NCBI GenBank assembly: GCA_018401755.1
Contig: JAGYKJ010000006.1
Coordinates: 310,001 to 374,000 of the forward strand
DNA: 64,000 nt
Source: Litorivicinus sp.
GTDB lineage: Bacteria; Pseudomonadota; Gammaproteobacteria; Pseudomonadales; Litorivicinaceae
Direction of reading: 5' to 3'
In this document: in pieces, positions 27,702-36,666 of the stretch
Layout: the number at the start of each line of letters is the position of its first letter
Position numbering within the stretch: position 1 is the stretch's first letter
Made by a program: the position numbers and the translations under genes
The notes under the pieces: model-generated
Database searches by the model: none
What the model saw: the letters and a program-made list of their open reading frames with translations, nothing else
Told to the model about the DNA's origin: nothing

Positions 27702-28688
27702 ATGCCAACACTTCAGCAATTGCGTTATTTGGTGGCAGTCGCCGATTACTTAAATTTTCGGCGTGCAGCAGAACAGTGCTTCGTGACGCAACCCACACTG
27801 AGTGCGCAGATTAAGGAATTAGAGCATCGGCTCGGCGGCGTGGTGTTAATTGAGCGCAGTCGCTCGGTTGTCGTGATGACCGATTTGGGGAAAGCAGTTG
27901 CGGTCAGGGCCCGAAATATATTGCGGGAAGCCGACGAGATCCGCGCGCTGTGTAAAATTGATGAAGGGATGTTGAGTGGAACCCTACGTGTCGGTGTGGT
28001 GCATTCCCTTGGCTCGTATTTGCTTCCACAGATCATCCCTGATCTGCGTATTTCTCATCCAAATCTGCGTCTCTACGCCCGCGAGGCGCTTGCTGAGCAA
28101 TTATTGGATCAGCTCGAATTCGGGCGTCTGGACCTACTCTTTTTCCCACTGCCGCATCGTCGAGCTCAGCTATCTGAGTTACCACTTTTTCGCGAGCCAC
28201 TATATGTCGTGGTGCCAGAAAGCCACCCGATGGCGCAGCGTGATTGTGTCGGATCAGATGATCTTTTCGGGGAAACCGTCTTGTCTCTCGAGTCGGGCCA
28301 TCGACTCTATGATCAAATTAAACGGATTTGTGATGAGTTTGGGGCGCATCTCTCGCATGACTATGAAGGAACCAGCCTTGATACGATTCGACACATGGTT
28401 GCGATGGGAATGGGAATTTCATTAATGCCTGCATTATATGTGCAGTCAGAAGTTGTGCGCCAAGCCGATGTTTGTGCGTTACCACTGGTTGGGCTGACGC
28501 CAAACCGGACTGTTGGGATGGTCTGGCGCCGGTCAACCGTTCGAGGTGGCGACTTCATCATGCTGGGTCGATCGATCCAGCAGATTTTGGCGCGATGTGC
28601 ACCGAATTTGATCATCCTTGACCCGCCTGATGACACGATAGTGAGCCACTTGGCTCCCGCTTCCGATCAGGCCACAATGGCCCCGTGA
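27702..28688 (+). CDS. OxyR-like LysR regulator lacking the peroxidatic Cys
   Basis: The 328-residue LysR-type protein is closest to OxyR: helix-turn-helix FRRAAEQCFVTQPTLSAQI near the N-terminus and an OxyR-like region SLESGHRLYDQIKRIC, then ATG-distal MVAMGMGISLMPAL. OxyR needs Cys199 and Cys208 to sense peroxide. Here the first is Arg (about residue 201) while the second is kept (about 210), so disulphide sensing is unlikely. It is divergent from the stress-protein/antiporter operon (107-bp gap) and may control it. Confidence 0.85.
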   Translation: MPTLQQLRYLVAVADYLNFRRAAEQCFVTQPTLSAQIKELEHRLGGVVLIERSRSVVVMTDLGKAVAVRARNILREADEIRALCKIDEGMLSGTLRVGVVHSLGSYLLPQIIPDLRISHPNLRLYAREALAEQLLDQLEFGRLDLLFFPLPHRRAQLSELPLFREPLYVVVPESHPMAQRDCVGSDDLFGETVLSLESGHRLYDQIKRICDEFGAHLSHDYEGTSLDTIRHMVAMGMGISLMPALYVQSEVVRQADVCALPLVGLTPNRTVGMVWRRSTVRGGDFIMLGRSIQQILARCAPNLIILDPPDDTIVSHLAPASDQATMAP

Positions 28689-28914
28689 GACTTTGATGCT
28701 CAGCTTGTCTTCCGACAGGCACCTCTGGGATGTGCAGAATAACCACTCAAATTGTGGTGTGCCCGAACAACTCAAGGGTCTCTTAATTCCAAGATGATGT
28801 CGCCAGTATGGCGTATTCCAGCGTCCCCACAGACAGATGTATGGTTAGCAGTTGATGGCCAATGCGCAGTGGGAGACCCGTTTACACGAGTCTCCCACTG
28901 GGATCCAACGATCC
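28689..28914. other. Intergenic region with hairpin
   Basis: The gap separates two convergent genes and shows no coding character. It holds a strong stem (AGTGGGAGAC / GTCTCCCACT, bases 28868-28899, 12-base loop) just after the stop of the minus-strand gene. There is no T-run, so it is a possible terminator or mRNA-end protector for either gene. Confidence 0.5.
28868..28899. terminator. Perfect 10-bp hairpin between convergent genes
   Basis: The inverted repeat AGTGGGAGAC ... GTCTCCCACT has a 12-base loop and is located 16 bases past the minus-strand stop at 28915. It is unlike a classic intrinsic terminator because no U-tract follows on either strand. Confidence 0.5.
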
Positions 28915-29313
28915 TTATGCATCAGGTTGGACTGGTTCTAGGGTTTCAGGGTGAATAAGCCCTCTAAGCTGGAACCCTCGATGATCTGTACCGGACACGA
29001 AGTAACACCCTCCGCGAGCCTGCATCCGTTGGACCATCACGCCCTCGTTCTCAAGAGACGCTTTCGCATCCTCAAGCGATTTTCGAGAGCCGCCCTCGCT
29101 CATCGCACACTGACCGACACCCAGTCGATCAGCATGGTGCTCCTGACGCTTTGACTCTCGTTCACTCCGCTCCTCTTTCCACTCAGTAGAACCGCCCTTT
29201 TGATGTGACTTCCGGTAAGACCCGTCATCACAACGTTCAGAACCGCTTGCATAGGCCAGTGATCCTGCACCAAGTGCTCCAATGAGGAGAAGACTCCAGG
29301 TGATTTTTTGCAT
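28915..29313 (-). CDS. Periplasmic PepSY-like protein
   Basis: The 132-residue exported protein (signal ITWSLLLIGALGAGSLAYA) has a very polar middle (SERESKRQEHHADRL) and a C-terminal PepSY-like fold around SLEDAKASLENEGVMVQRM and GCYFVSGTDHRGFQLRG. I start at ATG 29313; the ORF-track extension covers the promoter region. It is divergent from a two-component system with a short shared upstream region. PepSY proteins often occur beside QseBC/PmrAB-like systems and act in the periplasm, perhaps as inhibitors or metal buffers. Confidence 0.75.
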   Translation of the reverse strand: MQKITWSLLLIGALGAGSLAYASGSERCDDGSYRKSHQKGGSTEWKEERSERESKRQEHHADRLGVGQCAMSEGGSRKSLEDAKASLENEGVMVQRMQARGGCYFVSGTDHRGFQLRGLIHPETLEPVQPDA

Positions 29314-29443
29314 TGTCAGACTCCTTGTTTTGTTGACAGACTCACAGTAGCGGACGTCCCTGACAGCTTCCTGAAAGTTGTGAGCCCATGGCTTCAGGTT
29401 ATTGTCAGGTTTGAAGAGGCTAAAGTGCGTATAAGATGGGGCT

Positions 29444-30103
29444 ATGCGCATTCTGTTTATCGAAGACACAGTTCCTCTTGCGGAGGCTGTTCGGGACCAT
29501 TTAGTGGCCGATGGTCATGCTGTCGATTGGGTCGTGTTGTTGAAAGACGCCTCTGCAGCCTATGCTGCTCAATCCTATGATCTGATTTTGCTGGACCTGC
29601 ACGTTCCAGATGGATTTGGGCTTGATTGGCTGAGCGCGCGTCGAGCGGAAGGTGTCAAGACCCCTGTGATTATCTTGACCGCGCGTGATCAAATCTCAGA
29701 TCGGATCCGTGGTCTCAATGCAGGAGCGGATGACTATTTAGTGAAACCCTTTGATCTTGATGAGCTTCTGGCGCGTTGTCACGCAGTCAGTCGGCGTCGT
29801 CACGGTCATCTCTCTGTACAGTGGGAAATTGGAGATGTGTTGATCGACGAGGGTGCACATCAAGTCGTTGTTGAGGGACAAGCTGTCGATTTAACTGCTC
29901 GGGAATGGGGGGTGTTGTCGACCCTACTGCAACGTCGCGGACAGGTGGTGAGTAAGCGGGTGCTTGAGGACGCTCTTTACGCCTTTGGCGAGGAAGTCGA
30001 AAGCAATGCAGTTGAAGTCTATGTCAGTCGCTTGCGTAAAAAGCTGGGGCACACCTTGATTCGAACGCAGCGAGGACTCGGGTATCAGGTGGCCGTGTCG
30101 TGA
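29444..30103 (+). CDS. OmpR-family response regulator
   Basis: The 219-residue regulator has a receiver domain with phospho-acceptor D51 (LILLDLHVPDG), switch Thr in ILTARD and Lys in VKPFD. The C-terminal winged helix is DLTAREWGVLSTLLQRRG through EVYVSRLRKKLG. It overlaps the kinase gene by GTGA. The size and motifs match QseB/PmrA-type regulators. It faces away from the PepSY gene, a likely target. Confidence 0.92.
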   Translation: MRILFIEDTVPLAEAVRDHLVADGHAVDWVVLLKDASAAYAAQSYDLILLDLHVPDGFGLDWLSARRAEGVKTPVIILTARDQISDRIRGLNAGADDYLVKPFDLDELLARCHAVSRRRHGHLSVQWEIGDVLIDEGAHQVVVEGQAVDLTAREWGVLSTLLQRRGQVVSKRVLEDALYAFGEEVESNAVEVYVSRLRKKLGHTLIRTQRGLGYQVAVS

Positions 30104-31560
30104 GGCGTGCGTGGTCACTTGCGACGGCGCTGACACTGTCCATGGTCAGCGGCTTGATGGTGCTTTGGCTGCTGGCGGCCGTGGGTGCCTCGGTCACTGT
30201 ATTTTTTGCTCTGAACGCAACCTTCGACAGTGCCTTGCGAGAATCGGCACAGCAGTTACTTGTCTTGGCTGTGTCTGATGAACGGAGCGATGCCTCTGAT
30301 GACGATTCGGAGGAGGATTCTGATCACCAGCCCCATCGCCATGGAGATCATCCCGATCGGAAGACTGGATCCGCATTTGATCAGGATCGTCGGCTGTCTC
30401 GTTTGCATTTCGATAGCCCGCGTGTGGTGGGGGATGATGTTCGATTTCGACCACATCGCGAACGTCTGGTGTATCTCATTGAGGATCGCCAAGGCCGTGT
30501 ACTGCTTCGCTCTCACACGGCGCATCCGCGTCTATTTTCGATGAGCGCAGAGGATGGATTTAGTCGAAGTACAACATCACGTCTCTATACCGAATCCACT
30601 GCTGACGGGGTATTTCGGATACAGGTTGCAGAGTCTCTTGCGCGCCGTAGGGAGGCTTTTTTGCAAGCCCTTGCATGGTTTTTGGCCCCTTTGATGGTAG
30701 CGCTCCCGCTGCTTGGGGGCTTAGTGTTCTGGGTTGTTCGGAGACGACTCAGGCCACTGCATGCCTTGGCGCAGGAGATTGCTTCTCGAGGCGGAGCGCA
30801 TCTGCAGCCAGTGTCTGGAGAACAACTGTCACCTGATTTAAACGCGGTTGCCGAAGCGGTCAATGCGCTGCTTGCTCGCTTGTCGACAGAGATGGCGTCA
30901 GAGCGTGCATTTTCGAGCGCCGCGGCCCATGAACTGCGAACACCGGTGGCGAGCCAATTGGCGAAGATTCAGCGGCTGTATGCGACAGATCTAGCGCCCG
31001 ATGTTCGGCTCGCCCTGCAACAGATGGAACAGTCGCTGAAGCAATGGATTCGGGTGATCGAGAAACTCTTGCAATTGGCACGTGCGGAGTCCGGTATTGG
31101 CTTCCATGCGACACCGATGGATGCAGGGTTGGTCTTGAGGATGGTTGTTGACGAGCTACGTCGTGAGTGGCCTGATCACACTTTGATGATCGATCAGTCA
31201 GAGAGTGTGTGGCTCAACGCGGATGTTGATTCCTTTGGAATCGTCTTACGAAACTTGATTGAGAACGCCGCGAGGCATGGTGTTCTCGAAACCCCGATTC
31301 GGGTCCACCTCACCGCGGAGGCATTGACGATTGAAAACGACTGTCCAGTATTGAGCCCGGCCGAGATTGATTCGATGACTGATCGCTTCGTGCGGGGACC
31401 GTCGTCATCGGATGAGGGGACTGGCTTGGGATTGTCGATTGTTGCTGCCTTATGCCGGCAATTGGGGTGGACGCTTGCAGTCCATTCACCGATACCCGGA
31501 GCTCCTGGCGGCGTGCAAGCGCATATTCAATTTAAGGCTTTATCGCCCCTGATTGAGTAG
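30100..31560 (+). CDS. Sensor histidine kinase with Asp/His-rich periplasmic loop
   Basis: The 486-residue kinase starts at GTG overlapping the regulator. Helix 1 is about residues 12-36, the sensor domain about 40-187, helix 2 about 190-213, then HAMP, phospho-acceptor H277 in AAAHELRTPVAS, N-box NLIENAARHG and G-box GTGLGLSIV. The sensor contains SDDDSEEDSDHQPHRHGDH at about 66-84, an acidic and His-rich run that suggests divalent-metal binding. Its last 21 bases overlap the convergent ctpA gene. Confidence 0.9.
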   Translation: MRRAWSLATALTLSMVSGLMVLWLLAAVGASVTVFFALNATFDSALRESAQQLLVLAVSDERSDASDDDSEEDSDHQPHRHGDHPDRKTGSAFDQDRRLSRLHFDSPRVVGDDVRFRPHRERLVYLIEDRQGRVLLRSHTAHPRLFSMSAEDGFSRSTTSRLYTESTADGVFRIQVAESLARRREAFLQALAWFLAPLMVALPLLGGLVFWVVRRRLRPLHALAQEIASRGGAHLQPVSGEQLSPDLNAVAEAVNALLARLSTEMASERAFSSAAAHELRTPVASQLAKIQRLYATDLAPDVRLALQQMEQSLKQWIRVIEKLLQLARAESGIGFHATPMDAGLVLRMVVDELRREWPDHTLMIDQSESVWLNADVDSFGIVLRNLIENAARHGVLETPIRVHLTAEALTIENDCPVLSPAEIDSMTDRFVRGPSSSDEGTGLGLSIVAALCRQLGWTLAVHSPIPGAPGGVQAHIQFKALSPLIE

Positions 31561-32784
31561 TCTTGCGCTCGCCAGAAGTTGCAGAGCTTGCCACAACTGA
31601 TTGTCCTCTCTAAGGTCTTCTGCGGAAGTGTCTAACCGCTCACTGGGCCCGCCATTTTCGAGGTGTTTCGGAAGATCTGCCTCGCGGACGCGCTCGGTCT
31701 CCAGATCACTGCTCACTGGCCCCGCCTTGATCGCGATGGTCGGTAAGATTCCTTGTGCTTGAATGGATCGACCGTTTGGCGTGAAGTAGCGCGCTGTTGT
31801 GAGCTTGAGTGCGTATTGATTAGCGAGAGGCAGGATGGTTTGCACCGATCCCTTGCCAAAGGTGGGGGATCCTATCAGCACTGCGCGATCATGATCTTGG
31901 AGAGCGCCCGCAACAATCTCAGATGCCGATGCAGACCCACCATTGATAAGCACCACGAGGGGTATTCTAACCAGCGTTGTATCTGGCCGAGCAGTATAGT
32001 TTTGACTTTCCATCGGATCACGACTTTCAGTCGAGACAATTGTTCCCGTATCTAGAAACACGTCAGATACCTCGATCGCAGCATCGAGGATACCCCCTGG
32101 ATTATTGCGCAAGTCGAGGATCAACCCCTTAAGTGGCGCATCGGCCTCGAGTGCCGTGATGGCTTTGATCAAGTCGGCATGGGTACCGCGCTGAAACTGG
32201 GAAATTCGGACATAACCGACATCATTGGTATAGCGCTGTGAACGTACGCTGGTGACGCGAATGATGGCACGCTCTAAACTCACTTCGAGGCGTTCTGATC
32301 GATCATCTGTTGCTCGCAAAATACCAAGCGTCACTGTGGACCCGATCGGTCCGCGGAGAGCTTCAATCGCTTCCCGTAATGACACATCGCGAATCACTTC
32401 GCCGTCGATGTGGGTGATAAGATCTCGGGCCTCGATACCAGCGAGCGCGGCCGGTGAGTCGTCGATTGGGGCGATCACTTCAATCAAGCCATTCACAACG
32501 TCCATTTCGATGCCAATCCCACCAAATTCTCCCGAGGTCGATTGGCGAAGATCTGAGACATCAGCTGGGGCTAGATACCCTGAGTGAGGATCGAGTTTGC
32601 CGAGCATGCCTTCGATCGCATACTGCATCAAGTCCTCATCCGAGTGCACCTCGACATATTGCTGGCGAATGCGCTCATAGACTTCAACAAAGGTACGAAA
32701 TGCGTCGAGTGTCCGACCAGATTCGTCAGCGGCGGCTGGGGTGGTGACAAGGCATAGTGCCAGCATTAACGGGCCGATTCGCAT
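31540..32784 (-). CDS. C-terminal processing peptidase (S41)
   Basis: This CtpA/Prc-type serine protease of 414 residues has a signal peptide (LMLALCLVTTPAAA), a PDZ domain (FGGIGIEMDVVNGLIEVIAP), and the S41 core with Ser in GGSASASEIVAGAL and Lys in GSPTFGKGSVQT as the catalytic dyad. It trims periplasmic or envelope proteins at their C-termini. It follows the EnvC gene on the same strand, an arrangement shared with Pseudomonas, suggesting joint control of peptidoglycan hydrolases. Confidence 0.93.
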   Translation of the reverse strand: MRIGPLMLALCLVTTPAAADESGRTLDAFRTFVEVYERIRQQYVEVHSDEDLMQYAIEGMLGKLDPHSGYLAPADVSDLRQSTSGEFGGIGIEMDVVNGLIEVIAPIDDSPAALAGIEARDLITHIDGEVIRDVSLREAIEALRGPIGSTVTLGILRATDDRSERLEVSLERAIIRVTSVRSQRYTNDVGYVRISQFQRGTHADLIKAITALEADAPLKGLILDLRNNPGGILDAAIEVSDVFLDTGTIVSTESRDPMESQNYTARPDTTLVRIPLVVLINGGSASASEIVAGALQDHDRAVLIGSPTFGKGSVQTILPLANQYALKLTTARYFTPNGRSIQAQGILPTIAIKAGPVSSDLETERVREADLPKHLENGGPSERLDTSAEDLREDNQLWQALQLLASARLLNQGR

Positions 32785-32793
32785 GCAGCTCTC

Positions 32794-33888
32794 CTATTGG
32801 AGCCAAGGTTCAGGATTCTCAGGTCGACCTTGACGAGTCAGTGCAAAATACACCCCTGTGGAATCCAGACTACCGGTATTTCCAGCGATGGCAATGGGTG
32901 AGCCATTCGTAACCGTGTCTCCGGTCTTGACCAGCAGTTGTTGATTATGGCCATAGATCGTTGCATAGCCATCGGCATGACCGAGGACCACCACCAGTCC
33001 ATATCCTAAGAGGTAGCCCGCATAGGCAACCTGTCCTCCCTGGACAGCGCGGACTTGGAGCGCGTCGCGTGCGCTAATGACCAAGCCTTGCCAGGTTCCA
33101 AATCCATCAGATCGTGGTGCACCAAAGCGATGGCTAATGATGCCATCGACGGGCCAGACCAGCCGGCCTTTATAGGGTGCGAGCGTACTACCGATCGGGA
33201 TCGCACGGAGTTCTTGAATCAGTGCTTGCAATCGCTGTTGATCTGCGTCGAGTGCGGCAATGCGTGCTTGCTGAGTCGATATGTCGCGTTTGAGCTGAGC
33301 AAGCAGTGCGGTATTTTCGCGTTGCTTGAGGCGTAAGGTTTGATCTGCTTGCTCAGCGCGTTGGAGTGCACTCTTGGCCTGTTGAAAGGCATCGGCTTGC
33401 GCTTTTTCTTCGCGCCTAAGGACGTTGGATTGCGTTGCAATGGCTTGGGCGCGTGTCTGCCGCGCCTCGAGTACAAAGGGTAGATAGGCCGCTGCGCGTT
33501 CGTCAGCAATCGAAGGTGGCTGACTTGTGAGCGGAATTCCGGTCAGATAATAAGCGCGTAATTCGTCGCGATAGCGATGCATCAAGTTTGTTAACTGGGC
33601 TTCTGCTTGAGCGACAGCTGCCTGCTGGGTCGCGAGGGCGGCCTCTGTCTGAGTCACATTATCGCGAGCAGAGCGCAGCGCTTGCCGAGCACCCTTGAGT
33701 TCCTCTGCAATTTGCCCTAAGGCAGCATCGACCAATCGCGCATTCTTTGAGCCTTGCTCAATATCCGCCTGCAGTTCTGTTCGCGCGGTTTGATTTTGCT
33801 GTAAATCCCGCTGGGCATCTGTGAGACGGTCTGCCGCCTGGCTCACGACGCACCAGCCAAGACAGAGGATACCGAGCGTTTGTCTCAT
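32794..33888 (-). CDS. envC: EnvC-like murein hydrolase activator
   Basis: The 364-residue exported protein has a long coiled coil (about residues 20-235, rich in Gln and Ala) and a C-terminal LytM/M23 domain (YKGRLVWPVDGIISHRFGAP to YFALTRQG). The domain has HRFGA but lacks the HxH zinc pair (GVYFALT in its place). It therefore fits EnvC, which activates AmiA/AmiB amidases at division without being an enzyme itself. It overlaps gpmI by four bases. Confidence 0.9.
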   Translation of the reverse strand: MRQTLGILCLGWCVVSQAADRLTDAQRDLQQNQTARTELQADIEQGSKNARLVDAALGQIAEELKGARQALRSARDNVTQTEAALATQQAAVAQAEAQLTNLMHRYRDELRAYYLTGIPLTSQPPSIADERAAAYLPFVLEARQTRAQAIATQSNVLRREEKAQADAFQQAKSALQRAEQADQTLRLKQRENTALLAQLKRDISTQQARIAALDADQQRLQALIQELRAIPIGSTLAPYKGRLVWPVDGIISHRFGAPRSDGFGTWQGLVISARDALQVRAVQGGQVAYAGYLLGYGLVVVLGHADGYATIYGHNQQLLVKTGDTVTNGSPIAIAGNTGSLDSTGVYFALTRQGRPENPEPWLQ

Positions 33889-35417
33889 GCACGGACCAGT
33901 AATGAGTGTCCAGTCATCGCGCTCGGCACTGGCAATGACAACAAGTCAAGAATCGTCGGCGCAACATCTTGAAGTGCACCTGCGGTCAGTGCCACAACCC
34001 CTGGGGGTGGATTTGCCAGCCAAACCGGAACCGGCCCCACGGTGTGTGCGGTATGGGGTTGCCCGGTATCTGGATCACGCATTTGTTCTGCATTGCCATG
34101 ATCTGCCGTAATGAGGCAAGTACCACCACTGTTCTCACACGCGGCAATAACGCGCGACACGCATTGATCGAGGGTCTCGATGGCTTTTACAGCTGCTTCA
34201 AAGATACCGGTATGCCCGACCATATCGCCATTTGCAAAGTTACAAATGATGACGTCGTAGGCCTTGGTGGTAATGGCGTCGACCAAGGCATCTGTGACCT
34301 CGGGCGCACTCATTTCGGGTTGTAGATCATAGGTCGCAATCTTGGGAGATGGAATCAATTGGCGTGTCTCGCCGGGCTGTGCTGCCTCGCGTCCGCCACT
34401 GAAGAAAAAAGTCACGTGCGCATACTTTTCTGTTTCCGCAATACGCAGCTGTGTCTTCCCTGCCTCCGATAAAACATCGCCTAAGGTGTGCGCAAGCGAT
34501 TGCGGCGGAAAGGCGACTTGCACAGGCAACTGATCCGAGTACTGCGTGAGGGTCACTGTACTGACCGTAGTGAGCCAATCTGGACGCTCGATTTCCGTCA
34601 ATGCAGGATCTGCAAAGGCCCGCATGATCTGTCGTCCACGATCAGACCGGAAGTTCATGCAGAGCACCACATCTTCGGGGCGCATCTCCCACGACTCTCC
34701 CAAACGAGTTGGTTGCACGAACTCATCGGTTTCACCACGTCGATATGCTTGTTTTAACGCCTCAAGCGCAGAGCCCGCCGAAAAGACTGCTTGCGATCGG
34801 ACGATCAAATCGACGGCAGGCTGGATTCGGTCCCAGTTATTGTCGCGGTCCATTGCGAAGTATCGACCGCAGAGACTCGAGAGCGTGTAGTTGGGGTGGA
34901 CAGACTCAAGCCGTGTAAATCGACTCAGGGAGTCTGTTGCGGATTGGGGGGGTACGTCACGTCCATCTAAAAATGCATGCAGCCGAACCTGCGCAACACC
35001 TAAAGAATCGGCCATTGTAATCATTGCCTCGAGATGATCTTCATGACTATGTACGCCGCCAGGACTCAGTAATCCGAGGAGATGGAGGGTACCGTTTTGC
35101 TCGCGGGCACGACGGCAGGCGTCGACGAGGACGGCATTGGTTTCGAAACTTCCTTCATCAATCGCCTTGGCAATGCGCGTGAAATCTTGATAAACCACGC
35201 GCCCGGTTCCAAGATTCATGTGACCGACTTCAGAGTTACCCATCTGCCCTTTTGGCAAACCGACTGCTTCCCCCGATGTGTCGAGGAGCGCATGGGGCAC
35301 CCTCTTTGTCAGTTGATCAAAGGTCGGTGTCCGAGCGTGGGAGATCGCATTGTCGGGGGCCGCTTCGCGGGCGCCAAAGCCATCTAAAATCATTAGTACA
35401 ACAGGTTTCGGTGTCAT
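33885..35417 (-). CDS. gpmI: 2,3-bisphosphoglycerate-independent phosphoglycerate mutase
   Basis: GpmI interconverts 3- and 2-phosphoglycerate using two manganese ions. The 510-residue protein starts MTPKPVVLMILDGFG and has the nucleophile Ser in QMGNSEVGHMNLG and metal ligands in ITADHGNAEQM. The ATG at 35417 fits the family N-terminus; another in-frame ATG lies four codons earlier. It is divergent from the rhodanese gene and upstream of envC and ctpA. Confidence 0.96.
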   Translation of the reverse strand: MTPKPVVLMILDGFGAREAAPDNAISHARTPTFDQLTKRVPHALLDTSGEAVGLPKGQMGNSEVGHMNLGTGRVVYQDFTRIAKAIDEGSFETNAVLVDACRRAREQNGTLHLLGLLSPGGVHSHEDHLEAMITMADSLGVAQVRLHAFLDGRDVPPQSATDSLSRFTRLESVHPNYTLSSLCGRYFAMDRDNNWDRIQPAVDLIVRSQAVFSAGSALEALKQAYRRGETDEFVQPTRLGESWEMRPEDVVLCMNFRSDRGRQIMRAFADPALTEIERPDWLTTVSTVTLTQYSDQLPVQVAFPPQSLAHTLGDVLSEAGKTQLRIAETEKYAHVTFFFSGGREAAQPGETRQLIPSPKIATYDLQPEMSAPEVTDALVDAITTKAYDVIICNFANGDMVGHTGIFEAAVKAIETLDQCVSRVIAACENSGGTCLITADHGNAEQMRDPDTGQPHTAHTVGPVPVWLANPPPGVVALTAGALQDVAPTILDLLSLPVPSAMTGHSLLVRA

Positions 35418-35524
35418 TCTGGGGTCCATTTTGCAATCTGAGCGACTGATCACGCGTTCTGCCCGTGACTTCGTAGCCGAGTCCATTATACTCCGTGGCT
35501 CATCGAGGATCATGACCTAACATT

Positions 35525-35950
35525 ATGCAGCAGTACATTGCCTTCGCTCAGGAAAACTGGGTACTTATTACGCTTTGGTTCACCGCACTGGCTGTGCTGG
35601 TGATGTCAGAGAATCGAAAATCAGGTCAATCTGTGACGACCTCAGAAGCCACGCGCCTGATGAATCACGATGACGCACTGGTATTGGATATTCGCGAGCA
35701 GAAAGAGTATGCCGAGGGCCACATCCCAGGAGCCTTTAATTTGCCGATGTCGGCATTGGAAAAGCGTGTCTCTGAAATCGATAAGTACAAAGAAAAGCCG
35801 GTTGTGGTTGTCTGCAGGATGGGTTCGACAGCCGGGGCGGTCGGCAAAACGCTGAAGAAGTCTGGATTTTCTAACGTGGTTCGAATGGCAGGTGGCATGA
35901 TGGAGTGGAACTCAGCGGGGTTACCGACCAAAAAAGGCAAATCTGCGTGA
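35525..35950 (+). CDS. Membrane-anchored rhodanese-like protein (YibN type)
   Basis: The 141-residue protein has an N-terminal membrane helix (WVLITLWFTALAVLVMS) and one rhodanese domain with the active Cys97 in VVVCRMGSTAG. This single-domain form moves sulfane sulphur. It overlaps the glutaredoxin gene by GTGA and precedes secB, a gene group common in gammaproteobacteria. The physiological acceptor is unknown. Confidence 0.92.
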   Translation: MQQYIAFAQENWVLITLWFTALAVLVMSENRKSGQSVTTSEATRLMNHDDALVLDIREQKEYAEGHIPGAFNLPMSALEKRVSEIDKYKEKPVVVVCRMGSTAGAVGKTLKKSGFSNVVRMAGGMMEWNSAGLPTKKGKSA

Positions 35951-36222
35951 GTGATGCGGTCGTTCTCTACACGACGCAGTGGTGTCCATTTTGCGTCCGA
36001 GCCAAGCAACTTTTAGATCGATTAGGTGTGTCTTATACCGAATATCGCGTCGACCGTGACCCTGAGTTACGGGCTGAGATGATGAAGAAAAGCGGTGGTC
36101 GACATACCGTACCCCAAGTATTTATTGGCACTCGCCACGTTGGTGGCTGCGATGAGACGGTCGCAGCCCATCACAATGGCCACTTGGCTGTTTGGTTAAA
36201 GGAAGTTGGAATCCATGTCTGA
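35947..36222 (+). CDS. grxC: Glutaredoxin 3
   Basis: The 91-residue dithiol glutaredoxin has the active site WCPFC (C13, C16), the cis-Pro loop HTVPQVFI and the glutathione-binding GGCDET. I use the GTG that overlaps the rhodanese stop; the ORF-track start would add 14 residues from the other gene. It reduces disulphides and glutathionylated proteins in the cytoplasm. Confidence 0.94.
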   Translation: MSDAVVLYTTQWCPFCVRAKQLLDRLGVSYTEYRVDRDPELRAEMMKKSGGRHTVPQVFIGTRHVGGCDETVAAHHNGHLAVWLKEVGIHV

Positions 36223-36658
36223 AGAACAAACCCCACAACCGAATTTTTCAATTGCACGGATCTATACCAAAGATCTGTCCTTAGAAAGTCCGAAGTCTCC
36301 CAAGATATTCGAAAGTAACTGGCAGCCAAAACTTGGCCTTGATGTCGATGTACAACACAGCGTACTCAATGAGGGGCTCTTTGAGGTGGTGCTGAAGTTG
36401 GCAGTGACTGTCACCACTGAGGATCAAACCGCTTTTCTAATCGAGGTGCAGCAGGCAGGGATTTTTGCGATCGCTGGCTTTGATGATGCAACACGGGACC
36501 AAATTTTAGGCGCGATGTGTCCCAATATCTTGTTTCCGTACGCCCGCGAAACCATTGATATGCTCGCAGTCAAGGCCTCTTTCCCGGCTCCAATGCTTGC
36601 ACCAATCAATTTTGACGCGATGCTCGAAGCACGGCGGCAGGCTACACTGAACGGCTAA
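36215..36658 (+). CDS. secB: Protein-export chaperone SecB
   Basis: SecB keeps preproteins unfolded for SecA. The 147-residue product shows family segments IYTKDLSLESPKSPKIF, QQAGIFAIAGF and CPNILFPYARETID. The ATG at 36215 overlaps the grxC stop. It ends the plus-strand group and converges with ntrC. Confidence 0.96.
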   Translation: MSEEQTPQPNFSIARIYTKDLSLESPKSPKIFESNWQPKLGLDVDVQHSVLNEGLFEVVLKLAVTVTTEDQTAFLIEVQQAGIFAIAGFDDATRDQILGAMCPNILFPYARETIDMLAVKASFPAPMLAPINFDAMLEARRQATLNG

Positions 36659-36666
36659 TTCTGAGC

